Shown here: positions 32,995 through 41,901 of the stretch, piece after piece
Layout of the letters: each line of letters starts with the position of its first letter
How positions within the stretch are numbered: position 1 is the first letter of the stretch
DNA from: Lewinellaceae bacterium
Lineage (GTDB): Bacteria > Bacteroidota > Bacteroidia > Chitinophagales > Saprospiraceae
DNA length: 64,000 nt
Direction: 5' to 3'
Assembly (NCBI GenBank): GCA_020636025.1
Contig: JACJYQ010000001.1
Span: 124,001-188,000, forward strand
Program-made: the position numbers and the translations under genes
Notes under the pieces: model-generated
The model's database searches: none
What the model saw: only the letters and a program-made list of their open reading frames with translations
What the model was told of the DNA's origin: nothing

Positions 32995-35490
32995 TCATTC
33001 CTTGATCAATAGGGTAGTGTTTCCATTTAGAGTTGCTTGATAAGCACCTGATGGCAAATCTGAAACAGACAGGTAATTGATACCAGCGTGCAAATCCATT
33101 GATTTACACTGTCGACCACTTTCATCATATAAAGTGAGCTTTCCGGCTTTTTCAGTTTCCACACAAATCTGATTTTTCGCTGGATTGGGATATATGTTGA
33201 AGCTGTTTTGTGAACTTAAGTCCTCGCTGGAAGAAATATTAAGGCTGCCGACTTTCATGCCATTTCCAAAACTACTCACCCACAGCTCTTTCAGATCAAA
33301 CGGGTTGAAAAACACCCTTTCCGGTTGTCGAAAATCATAACTTTCTACCAGTTCGAATGAAGGCGTATCATCAGAGATATTGTTTGAAATCCATAGCCCT
33401 TGTTGCTCTGTTGTTAGATAAACCTGGTCATACAAACCTGGATTGAACGTTATCGAGGTGACCCGATCAAATTTGGTTCCTGAAATCCTTGTCCAATGCT
33501 GTCCGCGATCCTTTGTTCGATACAGCCCCCCTAGTCCATTGGGTGCGCCACCCCAGCCACTAAAAACACAGGCATACCACACTTGTTGTGTTGGGTCGTT
33601 TGGATCAACTACAATGTCTTTTGTCCAGTAGTACATACCTTGGTCAGATACATCCTGCCAGTTGTTCAACACCGGATCATACAAGAATGCTCCCGAGCTA
33701 TTGGTGAAAGCACCATTTGAATTTCTTCTGCCCGAATAACCGGCCAATACTTTACCATCATCAAGTACGGTGATGGAAGCCGGATGCTTTTGCGTCCTGG
33801 GAGGGTCGGGGAGGAGTGTCCAGGAAGAACTGCCAAGCGATTCCAGATTGTCACAGCGGTAAATACCGCCAACCCCTGCACCTCCTGCATAGTGGATGAC
33901 ACTGGCATAAGCCCTGCCCGGGTTATTAGGATCCAACGCTATCCAGAATACCGGGTGTCCAAAAGATTTTACCAATTTCCAGGTTAAGCCATTGTCAACG
34001 GAATACAGAATTTTACCTTCTGCATCGATGTTGTCCAATGGATTGTCTGCCAATCTGGTACTTTGATACATATCGTGAATGTTGCTGGTCGCAGCAAACA
34101 AGGTGCCGTTCCAGCTACGTGCTATTCTATAGGTGGTATTGGCATTTAACCCGGAATAATTGAACGACCAACTTTCTCCACTATCTGTGCTTATGATTCC
34201 TTTGATGTCTGAAAATCCGGCAAAAATGGTATTCGCATCTGCCCAAAGTATCTGCCAGCATGAGGTGTTTTCCATGCCAATGCTGTGATAAGGCGCCTTG
34301 GGTGGTGTAGGTTGATTGGCAGGATGTTGTTCGGCAGCATCCACATAGGCCTGTTGCCAGCTCTGTCCACCATTAGAGCTTTTGTGTACAAAGCCATAAT
34401 CCCCAAAAATGATCCTGTCTGGATCATTGGCAGCCACATCGAATCCGAAAGGACATTCCCCATAGGACCAACCACGATCTCCTCCATGTCCACTCCAACC
34501 GGTATTGATGTTCTGATTGTTGGTGCTATGGAATGAATGAAACCAGTTTTCTCCACCATTGGTGCTTTTTAAAATGATAGGAGTTCCACTGCTGTTGCTT
34601 CCAGCCAGATAAACAGTCTGAATGTCATTTTCAGCCATGTCCAGAAACATGGGATAATCGTCATCCGGGTTAATGCCGTTCATTTTTTGTGTCCAGACAT
34701 TGGAAATACTAAAATCACAGGAATATACACCTTTCAAAAAGCCCCAATAATCGGATCCTGGCAGACCTGCGTAGACATTACCCACATCACTAGTTAGGCA
34801 GAAAAACCGTACATTATTTCCGAATCTGGCTGCAGTAAAGGAGGCTATCCGTTCATTAACGGGCAAACCGCTGATATTTGCCGTTGTCCACGTACTGCCA
34901 CCATCGATGGTTATAATAACACCATCATTAGTGCCCAGGTAAATTTTATCTCCGTCAAAGAAGGTTCCCCCAACCAGACAACCTGCGCCATTTGACATGG
35001 CTGTGTGAACCAGGGTAAAATCATCTCCACCATTTTTGCTGAAATATATCTGGCCGTAATAGGCAATTACCACATGACTGGGGTTGTGATAATCGGCCCA
35101 AATGCTGAAAACAGTTTCGGTATTATCAGGATTGCCAGGAAGCTCATTCCAGGTTTTTCCACCATCCATACTTTTTATGGGAAGCACACGGTCATTGGCA
35201 TAATTAACGGAGTATTGCAGCCCTTGTATGTTGGTAAAGCAAACCTTTGAATTATGCCCAGCCTGTAATTCGGTGAAATGTACAAGGTGATAATTCAGGC
35301 CGTAGTCAGTAGTATGAAAAAGCGCAGATAAATCGCTGGCAATGAAAAACTCGTCATTATCGCCAGGGTTAATGGAAGGAGAAAACAAGGCGCCACCACC
35401 ACCTATTCCTCGTGAGCTCCAGGAAATCGGTTGTGTAAATGCACAAAACTTCAGCAAAAGCAGGAAAATGATTGTGATATATCTCAGCAT
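32995..35490 (-). CDS. Secreted beta-propeller protein (BNR/VPS10-like) with T9SS domain
   Basis: The 831-residue product has a signal peptide (MLRYITIIFLLLLKFCAFTQ). Many BNR/Asp-box-like repeats follow (KSMDGGKTWNEL, FSKNGGDDFTLV, TIDGGSTWTTA, KSTNGGENWFH, STDSGESWSF, YRTKDRGQHWTR). These are the blades of a beta-propeller related to sialidase, VPS10 and GH74 proteins. The last 75 residues (FNIYPNPAKNQICVE to the end) are a type A Por-secretion sorting domain. No catalytic residues are identifiable, so glycan or protein binding is as likely as hydrolysis. A TATATTTG element (minus strand, 35525-35532) lies 35 bp upstream. Confidence 0.87.
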   Translation of the reverse strand: MLRYITIIFLLLLKFCAFTQPISWSSRGIGGGGALFSPSINPGDNDEFFIASDLSALFHTTDYGLNYHLVHFTELQAGHNSKVCFTNIQGLQYSVNYANDRVLPIKSMDGGKTWNELPGNPDNTETVFSIWADYHNPSHVVIAYYGQIYFSKNGGDDFTLVHTAMSNGAGCLVGGTFFDGDKIYLGTNDGVIITIDGGSTWTTANISGLPVNERIASFTAARFGNNVRFFCLTSDVGNVYAGLPGSDYWGFLKGVYSCDFSISNVWTQKMNGINPDDDYPMFLDMAENDIQTVYLAGSNSSGTPIILKSTNGGENWFHSFHSTNNQNINTGWSGHGGDRGWSYGECPFGFDVAANDPDRIIFGDYGFVHKSSNGGQSWQQAYVDAAEQHPANQPTPPKAPYHSIGMENTSCWQILWADANTIFAGFSDIKGIISTDSGESWSFNYSGLNANTTYRIARSWNGTLFAATSNIHDMYQSTRLADNPLDNIDAEGKILYSVDNGLTWKLVKSFGHPVFWIALDPNNPGRAYASVIHYAGGAGVGGIYRCDNLESLGSSSWTLLPDPPRTQKHPASITVLDDGKVLAGYSGRRNSNGAFTNSSGAFLYDPVLNNWQDVSDQGMYYWTKDIVVDPNDPTQQVWYACVFSGWGGAPNGLGGLYRTKDRGQHWTRISGTKFDRVTSITFNPGLYDQVYLTTEQQGLWISNNISDDTPSFELVESYDFRQPERVFFNPFDLKELWVSSFGNGMKVGSLNISSSEDLSSQNSFNIYPNPAKNQICVETEKAGKLTLYDESGRQCKSMDLHAGINYLSVSDLPSGAYQATLNGNTTLLIKE

Positions 35491-35524
35491 CGGTAGGGAT
35501 TAATCAGGTTAAAACAAAAGCCAT

Positions 35525-35532
35525 CAAATATA
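35525..35532 (-). promoter_or_regulatory. -7 element of the beta-propeller gene
   Basis: TATATTTG on the minus strand matches TAnnTTTG exactly, 35 bp before the ATG at 35490. The -33 region is not clear. An ATAGCC-T-GGCTAT dyad lies further upstream at 35577-35589. The 35491-35806 interval holds this promoter, that dyad and the gap promoter, and no gene. Confidence 0.45.
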
Positions 35533-35730
35533 GGGTTAGTGTAGACTTATTGCATGAAAATTTACTGCTGTTTTTCATAGCCTGGCTATTTGCTATTTCA
35601 TTTGATTGTTTCGCCGATTGAAGTATTTGCCCGACTTCTTGTGGTGGAATCGATGATGAGTAAAAATTAAGTCTGTATGTAAGTTTGGGCTTTGAACAGT
35701 TAGTGTTATTTTTACGTTTTCTATTTCTGA

Positions 35731-35765
35731 TTTAGCACAAAATCGCCATTAACTTCCTAATTTTG
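35731..35765 (+). promoter_or_regulatory. Promoter of the gap gene
   Basis: TAATTTTG at 35758-35765 matches the -7 element. TTTA/TTAG at 35731-35735 is a plausible, weak -33 element 22-23 bp upstream. The ATG is at 35807. Confidence 0.5.
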
Positions 35766-35806
35766 CCAACTGAATAACATTAACAATCAAAAGTTATTAC
35801 ACTAAC

Positions 35807-36799
35807 ATGGCTAAAAAACGAATCGCCATCAATGGTTTTGGACGAATTGGTCGTCTCACATTTCGCAACTTGTTGAAAAATGACAATGTTGAAGTGGTAG
35901 CAATCAACGACCTCACCGATAACGAAACCCTGGCGCACCTGTTGAAATATGATACCATGCACGGCCGCTTTGATGGCAGTGTATCTGCTGACGAAACCAG
36001 CATGACCGTAAACGGACATAAAATCGAATGCATGGCTGTCAGAAATCCGGCTGAACTTCCCTGGGCGGATATGAAAATTGACGTGGTTTTGGAGTGTACA
36101 GGCATATTTTTGGAAAAAGAAAAAGCAGGCCTTCACCTTCAGGCCGGAGCTAAAAGAGTGATTTTGTCGGCTCCACCAAAAACCAGTGACATTCCAACCA
36201 TTGTAATTGGAGCAAACGAAAAAGACATTCAGGATTCCGATACCATTCTTTCCAATGCCAGTTGCACCACCAACTGTCTGGTACCCATGATCATGACGCT
36301 CGACAAAGCTTTTGGCGTTGAGCAACTTTTCATGAATACCATTCACGCTTACACCTCTGATCAGAACTTGCAGGACGCTCCTCACCGGGATCTTCGCAGA
36401 GCTCGTGCCGCCGCTCAGAACATCGTGCCTACCACAACCGGAGCTGCTAAAGCAGTTGTTTTGGTAGCGCCCCACCTCAAGGGTAAGATCGCGGCACATT
36501 CTGTAAGGGTTCCTGTAGCTACCGGTTCTCTAACGGATTGTGTTTGCAAGCTCAAAAAAACAGCTTCGGTTGAAGAAATCAATGCTGTTTTTGAAGCGGC
36601 TGCCAATAGTACTTTGAAAGGTATTATGGAATACAATACCGATCCGATTGTTTCCAGTGATATTGTCACAAACACACACTCTTGCATTTTTGATGCACCA
36701 TTGACTCAGGTGAATGGCGATACCTGCCGCATTGTTGGCTGGTATGACAATGAAGCCGGCTACTCAGCTCGTCTGGCGCAATTGTGTGCCATGGTGTAA
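35807..36799 (+). CDS. gap: Glyceraldehyde-3-phosphate dehydrogenase (type I)
   Basis: The 330-residue enzyme oxidises glyceraldehyde 3-phosphate to 1,3-bisphosphoglycerate in glycolysis. It has the NAD-binding INGFGRIGRL. The loop VVAINDLTD carries an acidic residue at the position that favours NAD over NADP. The active site is SNASCTTNCL with C153, and the family end VGWYDNEAGYS is present. It is followed 123 bp later by pgk, which runs the next glycolytic step, on the same strand. A promoter and a strong hairpin lie between them. Confidence 0.96.
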   Translation: MAKKRIAINGFGRIGRLTFRNLLKNDNVEVVAINDLTDNETLAHLLKYDTMHGRFDGSVSADETSMTVNGHKIECMAVRNPAELPWADMKIDVVLECTGIFLEKEKAGLHLQAGAKRVILSAPPKTSDIPTIVIGANEKDIQDSDTILSNASCTTNCLVPMIMTLDKAFGVEQLFMNTIHAYTSDQNLQDAPHRDLRRARAAAQNIVPTTTGAAKAVVLVAPHLKGKIAAHSVRVPVATGSLTDCVCKLKKTASVEEINAVFEAAANSTLKGIMEYNTDPIVSSDIVTNTHSCIFDAPLTQVNGDTCRIVGWYDNEAGYSARLAQLCAMV

Positions 36800-36848
36800 A
36801 CGATTGATAGAATTTTTGCCTACCCGAGAAAAAAATCGCGGCAAATTC

Positions 36849-36856
36849 TAATTTTG
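36849..36856 (+). promoter_or_regulatory. Candidate -7 element between gap and pgk
   Basis: TAATTTTG is an exact match to TAnnTTTG, 67 bp before the pgk ATG. No good -33 element is seen at the expected distance. If used, the transcript would carry the hairpin at 36870-36908 in its leader. Confidence 0.4.
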
Positions 36857-36869
36857 TGCATTCCTGATA

Positions 36870-36908
36870 AAAGCCTTCCTGTTGCATGCAACGTGTCAGG
36901 AAGGCTTT
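36870..36908 (+). terminator. Strong hairpin between gap and pgk (terminator or leader element)
   Basis: AAAGCCTTCCTG (36870-36881) and CAGGAAGGCTTT (36897-36908) are perfect 12-bp inverted arms around a 15-base loop that itself contains the palindrome TTGCATGCAA. Only a short T-run ends the second arm and the pgk ATG is 14 bp further on. It could terminate gap transcripts, or act in the pgk leader if the promoter at 36849 is real. Confidence 0.6.
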
Positions 36909-36922
36909 CATAATAGATACCT

Positions 36923-38125
36923 ATGAATCTAGACTTTTCAAACAAAAAGGCCCTTGTCCGCGTAGATTTTAACGTCCCACTCGATAAGGAGTTCAAGATT
37001 ACAGATGATACTCGAATCAAGGCTGCTATTCCTACTATCCAGCATATTTTAGAGCAGGGCGGATCTGTTATTTTGATGTCTCACCTTGGGCGCCCACTTT
37101 CAAAATTAAACGAGGATGGAAGTATAAACCGGGAAAAGTTCACCTTGAAGCATTTGGTAAAACATTTGCGCCGCAAGCTCAAAACAAGGGTTCACTTTGT
37201 GGATGATTGTATAGGCAAAGCCGCGGTAAAAAAGGCAGCCGAACTCAAACCCGGAGAAGTTTTACTGTTGGAGAATACCCGGTTCTATAAGGAAGAGGAA
37301 AAAGGGGATGAGGAGTTTGCCAAAAAACTGGCGGCCTTAGGCGATATTTATGTCAATGACGCTTTCGGTACAGCACACCGCGCACATGCCAGTACGACGA
37401 TAGTCGCCCATTATTTTGATAAATACCACAAAACCTTTGGGTTCCTGATGGAGCGCGAAATTGAAAATGCCACTCGGGCCATGAAAGATCCGGAAAAACC
37501 GGTTACCTGCGTCACAGGCGGCTCAAAGGTGAGTGACAAGATTCTTTTGCTGGAGAAATTTCTGGATTATGCCGATAACATACTCATCGGAGGAGCCATG
37601 GCTTATACCTTTTTTCTGGCAAAAAAAGGCTCGGTTGGAAACTCACTGGTAGAGGAAGACAAGCTAAAAATTGCCAAAGAATTTTTGAAAAAAGCCAAGG
37701 ATGCCGGCGTGAAAGTCCTTTTGCCCAGAGATTCTGTATGTGGAGATAAATTCGCTGCAGATGCCCAGGTAGAGGTTTACCCAAGCAATCAGATTCCGGA
37801 TGGATGGATGGGACTGGATATTGGCCCTTCAGCAGCCAGGTCTTTTGCCTCGGCTATCCGAAAAAGCAAAACCGTTATCTGGAATGGCCCAATGGGCGTA
37901 TTTGAAATGCCTGTTTTTGCAAACGGAACAAAAGTTGTAGCCAAAGCCTGTGCTTCTGCGACCCGAAAAGGTGCCTTCACCATGGTTGGTGGCGGTGATT
38001 CAGTTGCAGCAGTAAATCAACTAAAACTGGCCAAAAAAGTTAGTTTTGTTAGTACCGGCGGAGGTGCCATGCTCGAATTCCTGGAAGGAAAAGAACTGCC
38101 GGGAATAAAAGCGATAAATGGTTAA
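36923..38125 (+). CDS. pgk: Phosphoglycerate kinase
   Basis: PGK transfers phosphate from 1,3-bisphosphoglycerate to ADP, the first ATP-making step of glycolysis. The 400-residue protein has the N-terminal VRVDFNVPLD, the substrate-binding SHLGRP, the hinge and nucleotide site VTGGSKVSDKI, NGPMGVFE, and GGGDSVAAV near the end, all at family positions. It is paired with gap upstream. The stop is directly followed by a word array and the convergent hypothetical gene. Confidence 0.97.
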   Translation: MNLDFSNKKALVRVDFNVPLDKEFKITDDTRIKAAIPTIQHILEQGGSVILMSHLGRPLSKLNEDGSINREKFTLKHLVKHLRRKLKTRVHFVDDCIGKAAVKKAAELKPGEVLLLENTRFYKEEEKGDEEFAKKLAALGDIYVNDAFGTAHRAHASTTIVAHYFDKYHKTFGFLMEREIENATRAMKDPEKPVTCVTGGSKVSDKILLLEKFLDYADNILIGGAMAYTFFLAKKGSVGNSLVEEDKLKIAKEFLKKAKDAGVKVLLPRDSVCGDKFAADAQVEVYPSNQIPDGWMGLDIGPSAARSFASAIRKSKTVIWNGPMGVFEMPVFANGTKVVAKACASATRKGAFTMVGGGDSVAAVNQLKLAKKVSFVSTGGGAMLEFLEGKELPGIKAING

Positions 38126-38169
38126 TGCGAAATATTGCGCATTTCGCATTGATACATTTCGCATTGATA
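38124..38169. repeat. Word array (AATGCGAAAT / ATTTCGCATTGATAC) after pgk
   Basis: AATGCGAAAT at 38124-38133 is inverted as ATTTCGCATT at 38141-38150. ATTTCGCATTGATA is repeated in tandem at 38141 and 38156 with a 15-bp period. The 19-mer CATTTCGCATTGATACATT at 38140-38158 also occurs in the array at 19871-20075. The array fills the gap between the stop of pgk and the stop of the convergent gene. Confidence 0.85.
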
Positions 38170-38171
38170 AC

Positions 38172-40163
38172 CTAGTTTTTCAACATCAAATAGTTAATCG
38201 GAATATCCATTGTGATAAATCCGCCGATGCGATAGCTGCCCAGTTCTTGATTTTCATAGGCTCCTGCCTGATTGACTTTCCTTAAAAGAGGGCCCATTTG
38301 TCCGCCAAAGCCAAATGCGAGAGGCCATTTGCCCAGTGGTGGATCAATAACAAGATAGGCCCCCGGAGCCACGATGTTTTTCCATTCCAAGGCAGGAAGG
38401 TTTTCCACTCCATCGTCTTCAAAACGGTATGCATAAATGGCGCCTACATCTATTACCGGGAAAAAGAACCCGATACTGCCGTATTTGGGCGACTTATTCT
38501 TGCCTCGCCAGTTCATACCCCAGTTTAAACTAAATCCCAGAGGTGCTGCCAGCCCTGCTGTGGTTGTGGTTGAATTGATCAGGTCTGAACTAACAGTGCG
38601 CATTCTTTCACTCATGACATTCCCTCCTGCGTAGCCGTTTATGGCAATGGCAAAGGTGTTTGCCGCCTTCTTCGCCTTTGAACTTCCCGGTGGAAGGGAG
38701 AATAGCTCAATGGCGTTTTGCACTTCTGTGGGGTTTTCACTTTCGGCAACAGCAGCTATAAACATCCCGTATTTCTGCAATTCTTTTTTGCCAATGAACT
38801 TTGGCCCAATCAAAGAATCAAGAATGAACAAGGTGTTTCCGATGGCTGCCGAGTAATTCTTCTGACGCACATTGAAATTCAGTGATCCTGCCTGTTGAAT
38901 AATTTGCAGGTATTTCTGATCTATCGCTTGTCCGCCATCCGGATTCATGAGTTCCATTAAGCTGTTGACAGATTCCAGCATGCGATTAAATAATTGTAGA
39001 CAGGAAGAAAAATTGTCGCTCAAACTTTCATCTGTTGGGTTGGAGCGATCCTGAATGCTTTGATCAAGATCCTGTGCCTTGCCCCCAAATGATTGTAGGG
39101 TTTGCTTCCAGTTGTTTAAAATCGTACTTCCTTCAGCGGCTTTTCCAATAATGGAATTGATGGAAACGCCGTTTTTGAAACTTACCTTGAAATGGAGAGA
39201 ATGATGCCAAAGCAATCCAAAATACAATTTCAGGATTATAGGGTCATTCAACGCCTTGCGGATATCGTTGGTGCTATACCATTGTCCGTTTTGGGGATTG
39301 AACAAGGATTGCGACATGTAATTTACCAGCTTAAAGCCGGTAGCAATATTCTTCAAATCGGGTAAAGAATCCGCTGTCATCTGAATCTCTGATTCGGAGT
39401 TGTCTGACAGATATTGCAAAATCTGCACAGCCGGTTCCCCATCAATAAACATTTGCACGATGTGGAACAGGTCGGTAGCGATTGATTGCTGTGCAGGCTT
39501 TAGGATGCTTACCGGCGCTTCCCGTAAGTAGGTGTCCAGATTGCCGGGAAGCAAACGAAGATCAGTAATGAAAGCGTCTCGAAGCGCTTCCAGATAAATT
39601 TGGAATTGATAAACTTCGGTATCAATGACCAGCAGAATTTGCTGGGTGTTGCGGAAAAAGTTTTTGAAATAATGGTTTTTATCTGCCAGCACAGCCTCTT
39701 TGAATTCAGCAAAAAATGCCAGTGAAAGCTCCTGTTTGGTTCTTTGGACCAAAAACCTGGCGATCCCGTCAGCTATGAAACTCACCGGATTTCCAGAAGC
39801 CGAATTGGTATTAGAGGCATTATCAAACATGGAAAACTTATCGCTTTTCAGGTCGAATTGCGATGTGTAAGCAATTTGCATGAATGGGTTTGGTGTGTCG
39901 AATACATCGTTGATCCTGCTTTGCTCAACACTGTCGACTCCACCGCAATAGCTTGAGAAGAATGCCTGGAGTTCAGGATTCAACAGGTTCTTTCCTGTTG
40001 TTGTATCATGTGCAAATGTGGATCCTTCATCGAGCACGACAAAGTTTCCGGCGTTCACAAAATAGGGTTTCAATTTAATGGCATCAGCCAAATAGTACTG
40101 AGCTTTCCCTAGCATTGAAAGGCAAATGAAGGAAAGCGTAAATGCTGTTTTCAGTTGTTTCAT
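38172..40163 (-). CDS. Large secreted protein of unknown function, partner of a subtilisin-like protease
   Basis: I do not recognise a named family. The 663-residue product from the ATG at 40163 has a signal peptide (MKQLKTAFTLSFICLSMLGKAQ). A long, mostly helical body is followed by a C-terminal part from about 560 with alternating beta-strands (FSLNWGMNWRG, IGFFFPVIDVGAIYAYRF, WPLAFGFGGQMGPLL) that could sit in the outer membrane. There is no T9SS domain. The start at 40163 is chosen because the earlier ATG at 40268 lies inside the upstream gene and ahead of the signal peptide. It begins 7 bp after the protease gene and is surely cotranscribed with it. Confidence 0.7.
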   Translation of the reverse strand: MKQLKTAFTLSFICLSMLGKAQYYLADAIKLKPYFVNAGNFVVLDEGSTFAHDTTTGKNLLNPELQAFFSSYCGGVDSVEQSRINDVFDTPNPFMQIAYTSQFDLKSDKFSMFDNASNTNSASGNPVSFIADGIARFLVQRTKQELSLAFFAEFKEAVLADKNHYFKNFFRNTQQILLVIDTEVYQFQIYLEALRDAFITDLRLLPGNLDTYLREAPVSILKPAQQSIATDLFHIVQMFIDGEPAVQILQYLSDNSESEIQMTADSLPDLKNIATGFKLVNYMSQSLFNPQNGQWYSTNDIRKALNDPIILKLYFGLLWHHSLHFKVSFKNGVSINSIIGKAAEGSTILNNWKQTLQSFGGKAQDLDQSIQDRSNPTDESLSDNFSSCLQLFNRMLESVNSLMELMNPDGGQAIDQKYLQIIQQAGSLNFNVRQKNYSAAIGNTLFILDSLIGPKFIGKKELQKYGMFIAAVAESENPTEVQNAIELFSLPPGSSKAKKAANTFAIAINGYAGGNVMSERMRTVSSDLINSTTTTAGLAAPLGFSLNWGMNWRGKNKSPKYGSIGFFFPVIDVGAIYAYRFEDDGVENLPALEWKNIVAPGAYLVIDPPLGKWPLAFGFGGQMGPLLRKVNQAGAYENQELGSYRIGGFITMDIPINYLMLKN

Positions 40164-40170
40164 GGTTGAT

Positions 40171-41103
40171 TTAATTTTTAAAAATGATCGGATTGGGATA
40201 GTTGCCATTCGCATCTGAAACCGGACTGCTGTGTTGCGACAAAGCGTCAAGCAAGCCATTAAATCCATTTGAGGAAAAATCAGGAGCCTCTTTTAATGCA
40301 CTCAAACACAAGGCTGCTATTCCACCCAGAATCGCTACCGAACAGCTGTTGTTTGCATCCGCAGGATTCATTCTATTGCTCGTGTCATATACCATACCCT
40401 TAAAACCTCCCATCAAAAACTGGAGCTTCTGGTTGGCAATTTGGTTGCGAACCTGGGTTATATCTGTTGGGGCAGCCGCAACATTCATAATGTCTAACTG
40501 ATTGTTAGGGAATCTCTTGTTGATTAGATTGGTCCAGTTACTGCCAACATTTCTGTTTTCCGCAGCAGCCAGAATAACCATGTTGGCATCTTTAACCTTT
40601 GTAAAAACCCGTTCGACCTCAGCGGGAGTAATGCCTTCGACAATCATTCTACTGAGCGGGATGGCTTGTGCTGTGACGGCTATCTCAACTCCAAGGTCTG
40701 CAGCCAATTCAAAAGAATTCAGCAAATGTTTAATCCCGGTATAGGCGCCAGAGATGTCCCGCGCTTTAATGATGGTCAGGTCTGCCTCGTTTGCAATGCC
40801 ATTTACGTAGTGATCCTGATTTGAGTCTGCTTTGCCACTCATGATACAGGCAAGTTGGGTGCCGTGACCACCCGCTGAAAACCCATCGGTAACCGGGTCA
40901 CGACCGGTATGATCCAGGATAGAAAAGCCGGTTCTGCCAACAAAAAATTTGTGTCCGGGCTGATCCAAATGAACCAGAGAGTTTACATTCAGGTTTACTC
41001 CAGTGTCTATCAGGGCTAGTTTTACATTTTTACCGTGGTTGTCGATTAATGATTGAGGAAGTATGCCGGTAAGCAGGTCAGACCAATCAAATGTTTCAAT
41101 CAT
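40171..41103 (-). CDS. Subtilisin-like (S8) serine peptidase without signal peptide
   Basis: The 310-residue protein has the three S8 active-site blocks in order: LIDTGV (D33), GGHGTQLACI (H80) and NSCSVAILGG (S255). The oxyanion region AAAENRN supplies N183, and the classical GTS motif reads SCS. No signal peptide or prodomain is visible, so it may act in the cytoplasm or be exported in an unusual way. The next gene, a secreted protein of unknown function, starts 7 bp downstream, which suggests a functional pair. I start it at the ATG at 41103; the ATG 48 bp earlier adds residues unlike the family. Confidence 0.78.
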   Translation of the reverse strand: MIETFDWSDLLTGILPQSLIDNHGKNVKLALIDTGVNLNVNSLVHLDQPGHKFFVGRTGFSILDHTGRDPVTDGFSAGGHGTQLACIMSGKADSNQDHYVNGIANEADLTIIKARDISGAYTGIKHLLNSFELAADLGVEIAVTAQAIPLSRMIVEGITPAEVERVFTKVKDANMVILAAAENRNVGSNWTNLINKRFPNNQLDIMNVAAAPTDITQVRNQIANQKLQFLMGGFKGMVYDTSNRMNPADANNSCSVAILGGIAALCLSALKEAPDFSSNGFNGLLDALSQHSSPVSDANGNYPNPIIFKN

Positions 41104-41182
41104 GGGTTTAGGATTTTCAAATGTTAAGTGGAATTTATCTATCAAATTCAAAGAGATCAGACTCCGCGAATAATGACGACTA

Positions 41183-41190
41183 CAAACGTA
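41183..41190 (-). promoter_or_regulatory. -7 element of the protease operon
   Basis: On the minus strand TACGTTTG matches TAnnTTTG, 79 bp upstream of the ATG at 41103. The -33 element is unclear. A plus-strand TTTG at 41201 with 19-bp spacing to TAGAAAAA may serve the divergent GNAT gene. Confidence 0.4.
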
Positions 41191-41238
41191 TCCTTTTTAT
41201 TTTGTAAACCATTGTTCAGACCTTAGAAAAAGCAGAAT

Positions 41239-41664
41239 ATGGCGATCACGCTAAGCATCCTCACCTCGAAAAGAGACATGATGTCTCTCTCTCCGCTTCT
41301 ACAACAGTTAAATCCCATATCTACCCCCAAATATTTAGATACTGTGCTGGATGATATGATTGCACACGGATACAGAATGGTAACAGCCAATGAAAATGGC
41401 GAATACCTTGCTGTATCCGGAATTTTGGTGACAACCAAGTTCTACAGTGGAAAATACCTGGAAATGGACAATGTTATCGTTACCGAGAACCATCGTTCCA
41501 GTGGGATTGGAAAAATATTAACCGATTTTATTACAGAACTGGCGCGTGAAGAGGGTTGTGAAACCATTATGCTGGATGCTTACCTCGATAATGAAAAGGC
41601 GCATATCTTCTATGAAAGAGAAGGATTTGTGAAGAAAGGATATCATTTTTTGAAGAAAATCTGA
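41239..41664 (+). CDS. GNAT family N-acetyltransferase
   Basis: The 141-residue protein has the GNAT fold. MDNVIVTENHRSSGIGKILTDFI carries the acetyl-CoA pyrophosphate loop (R-S-S-G-I-G). MLDAYLDNEKAHIFYEREGFVKKGYHF holds the closing strands and the N-x-x-A-x-x-F-Y-x-x-x-G-F motif. The acceptor is unknown. It stands between the divergent protease operon and gyrA. Confidence 0.88.
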   Translation: MAITLSILTSKRDMMSLSPLLQQLNPISTPKYLDTVLDDMIAHGYRMVTANENGEYLAVSGILVTTKFYSGKYLEMDNVIVTENHRSSGIGKILTDFITELAREEGCETIMLDAYLDNEKAHIFYEREGFVKKGYHFLKKI

Positions 41665-41744
41665 TCCTCAAAATTCATCAAAACTGTGTACTATAAAATG
41701 GAGAATAAAATCGAGGATTCTATGCCATAATCTTTGCTATTTCA

Positions 41745-41775
41745 TTGGCTTGGAAACAGGGTTTTTGTATCTTCG
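41745..41775 (+). promoter_or_regulatory. Promoter of gyrA
   Basis: TTGG at 41745-41748, 19 bp, then TATCTTCG at 41768-41775, close to TAnnTTTG. The spacing is ideal and the ATG of gyrA follows at 41902, leaving a leader of about 120 bases. Confidence 0.5.
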
Positions 41776-41901
41776 CGCACTGATTTTTGGTGTCGCAATT
41801 GTAAACAAACTCATGGTATCATAACAACTGCCCACTCGACGCCAGATAACAATCACCAGGGCAAAATTTGACGAAGATTTTTTTCCGTTTAAAAAGTACA
41901 A

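Noticed and set aside
35780..36499. 239-residue open frame antisense to gap
   Set aside because: Complete overlap with a clear gap gene; composition typical of an antisense frame.
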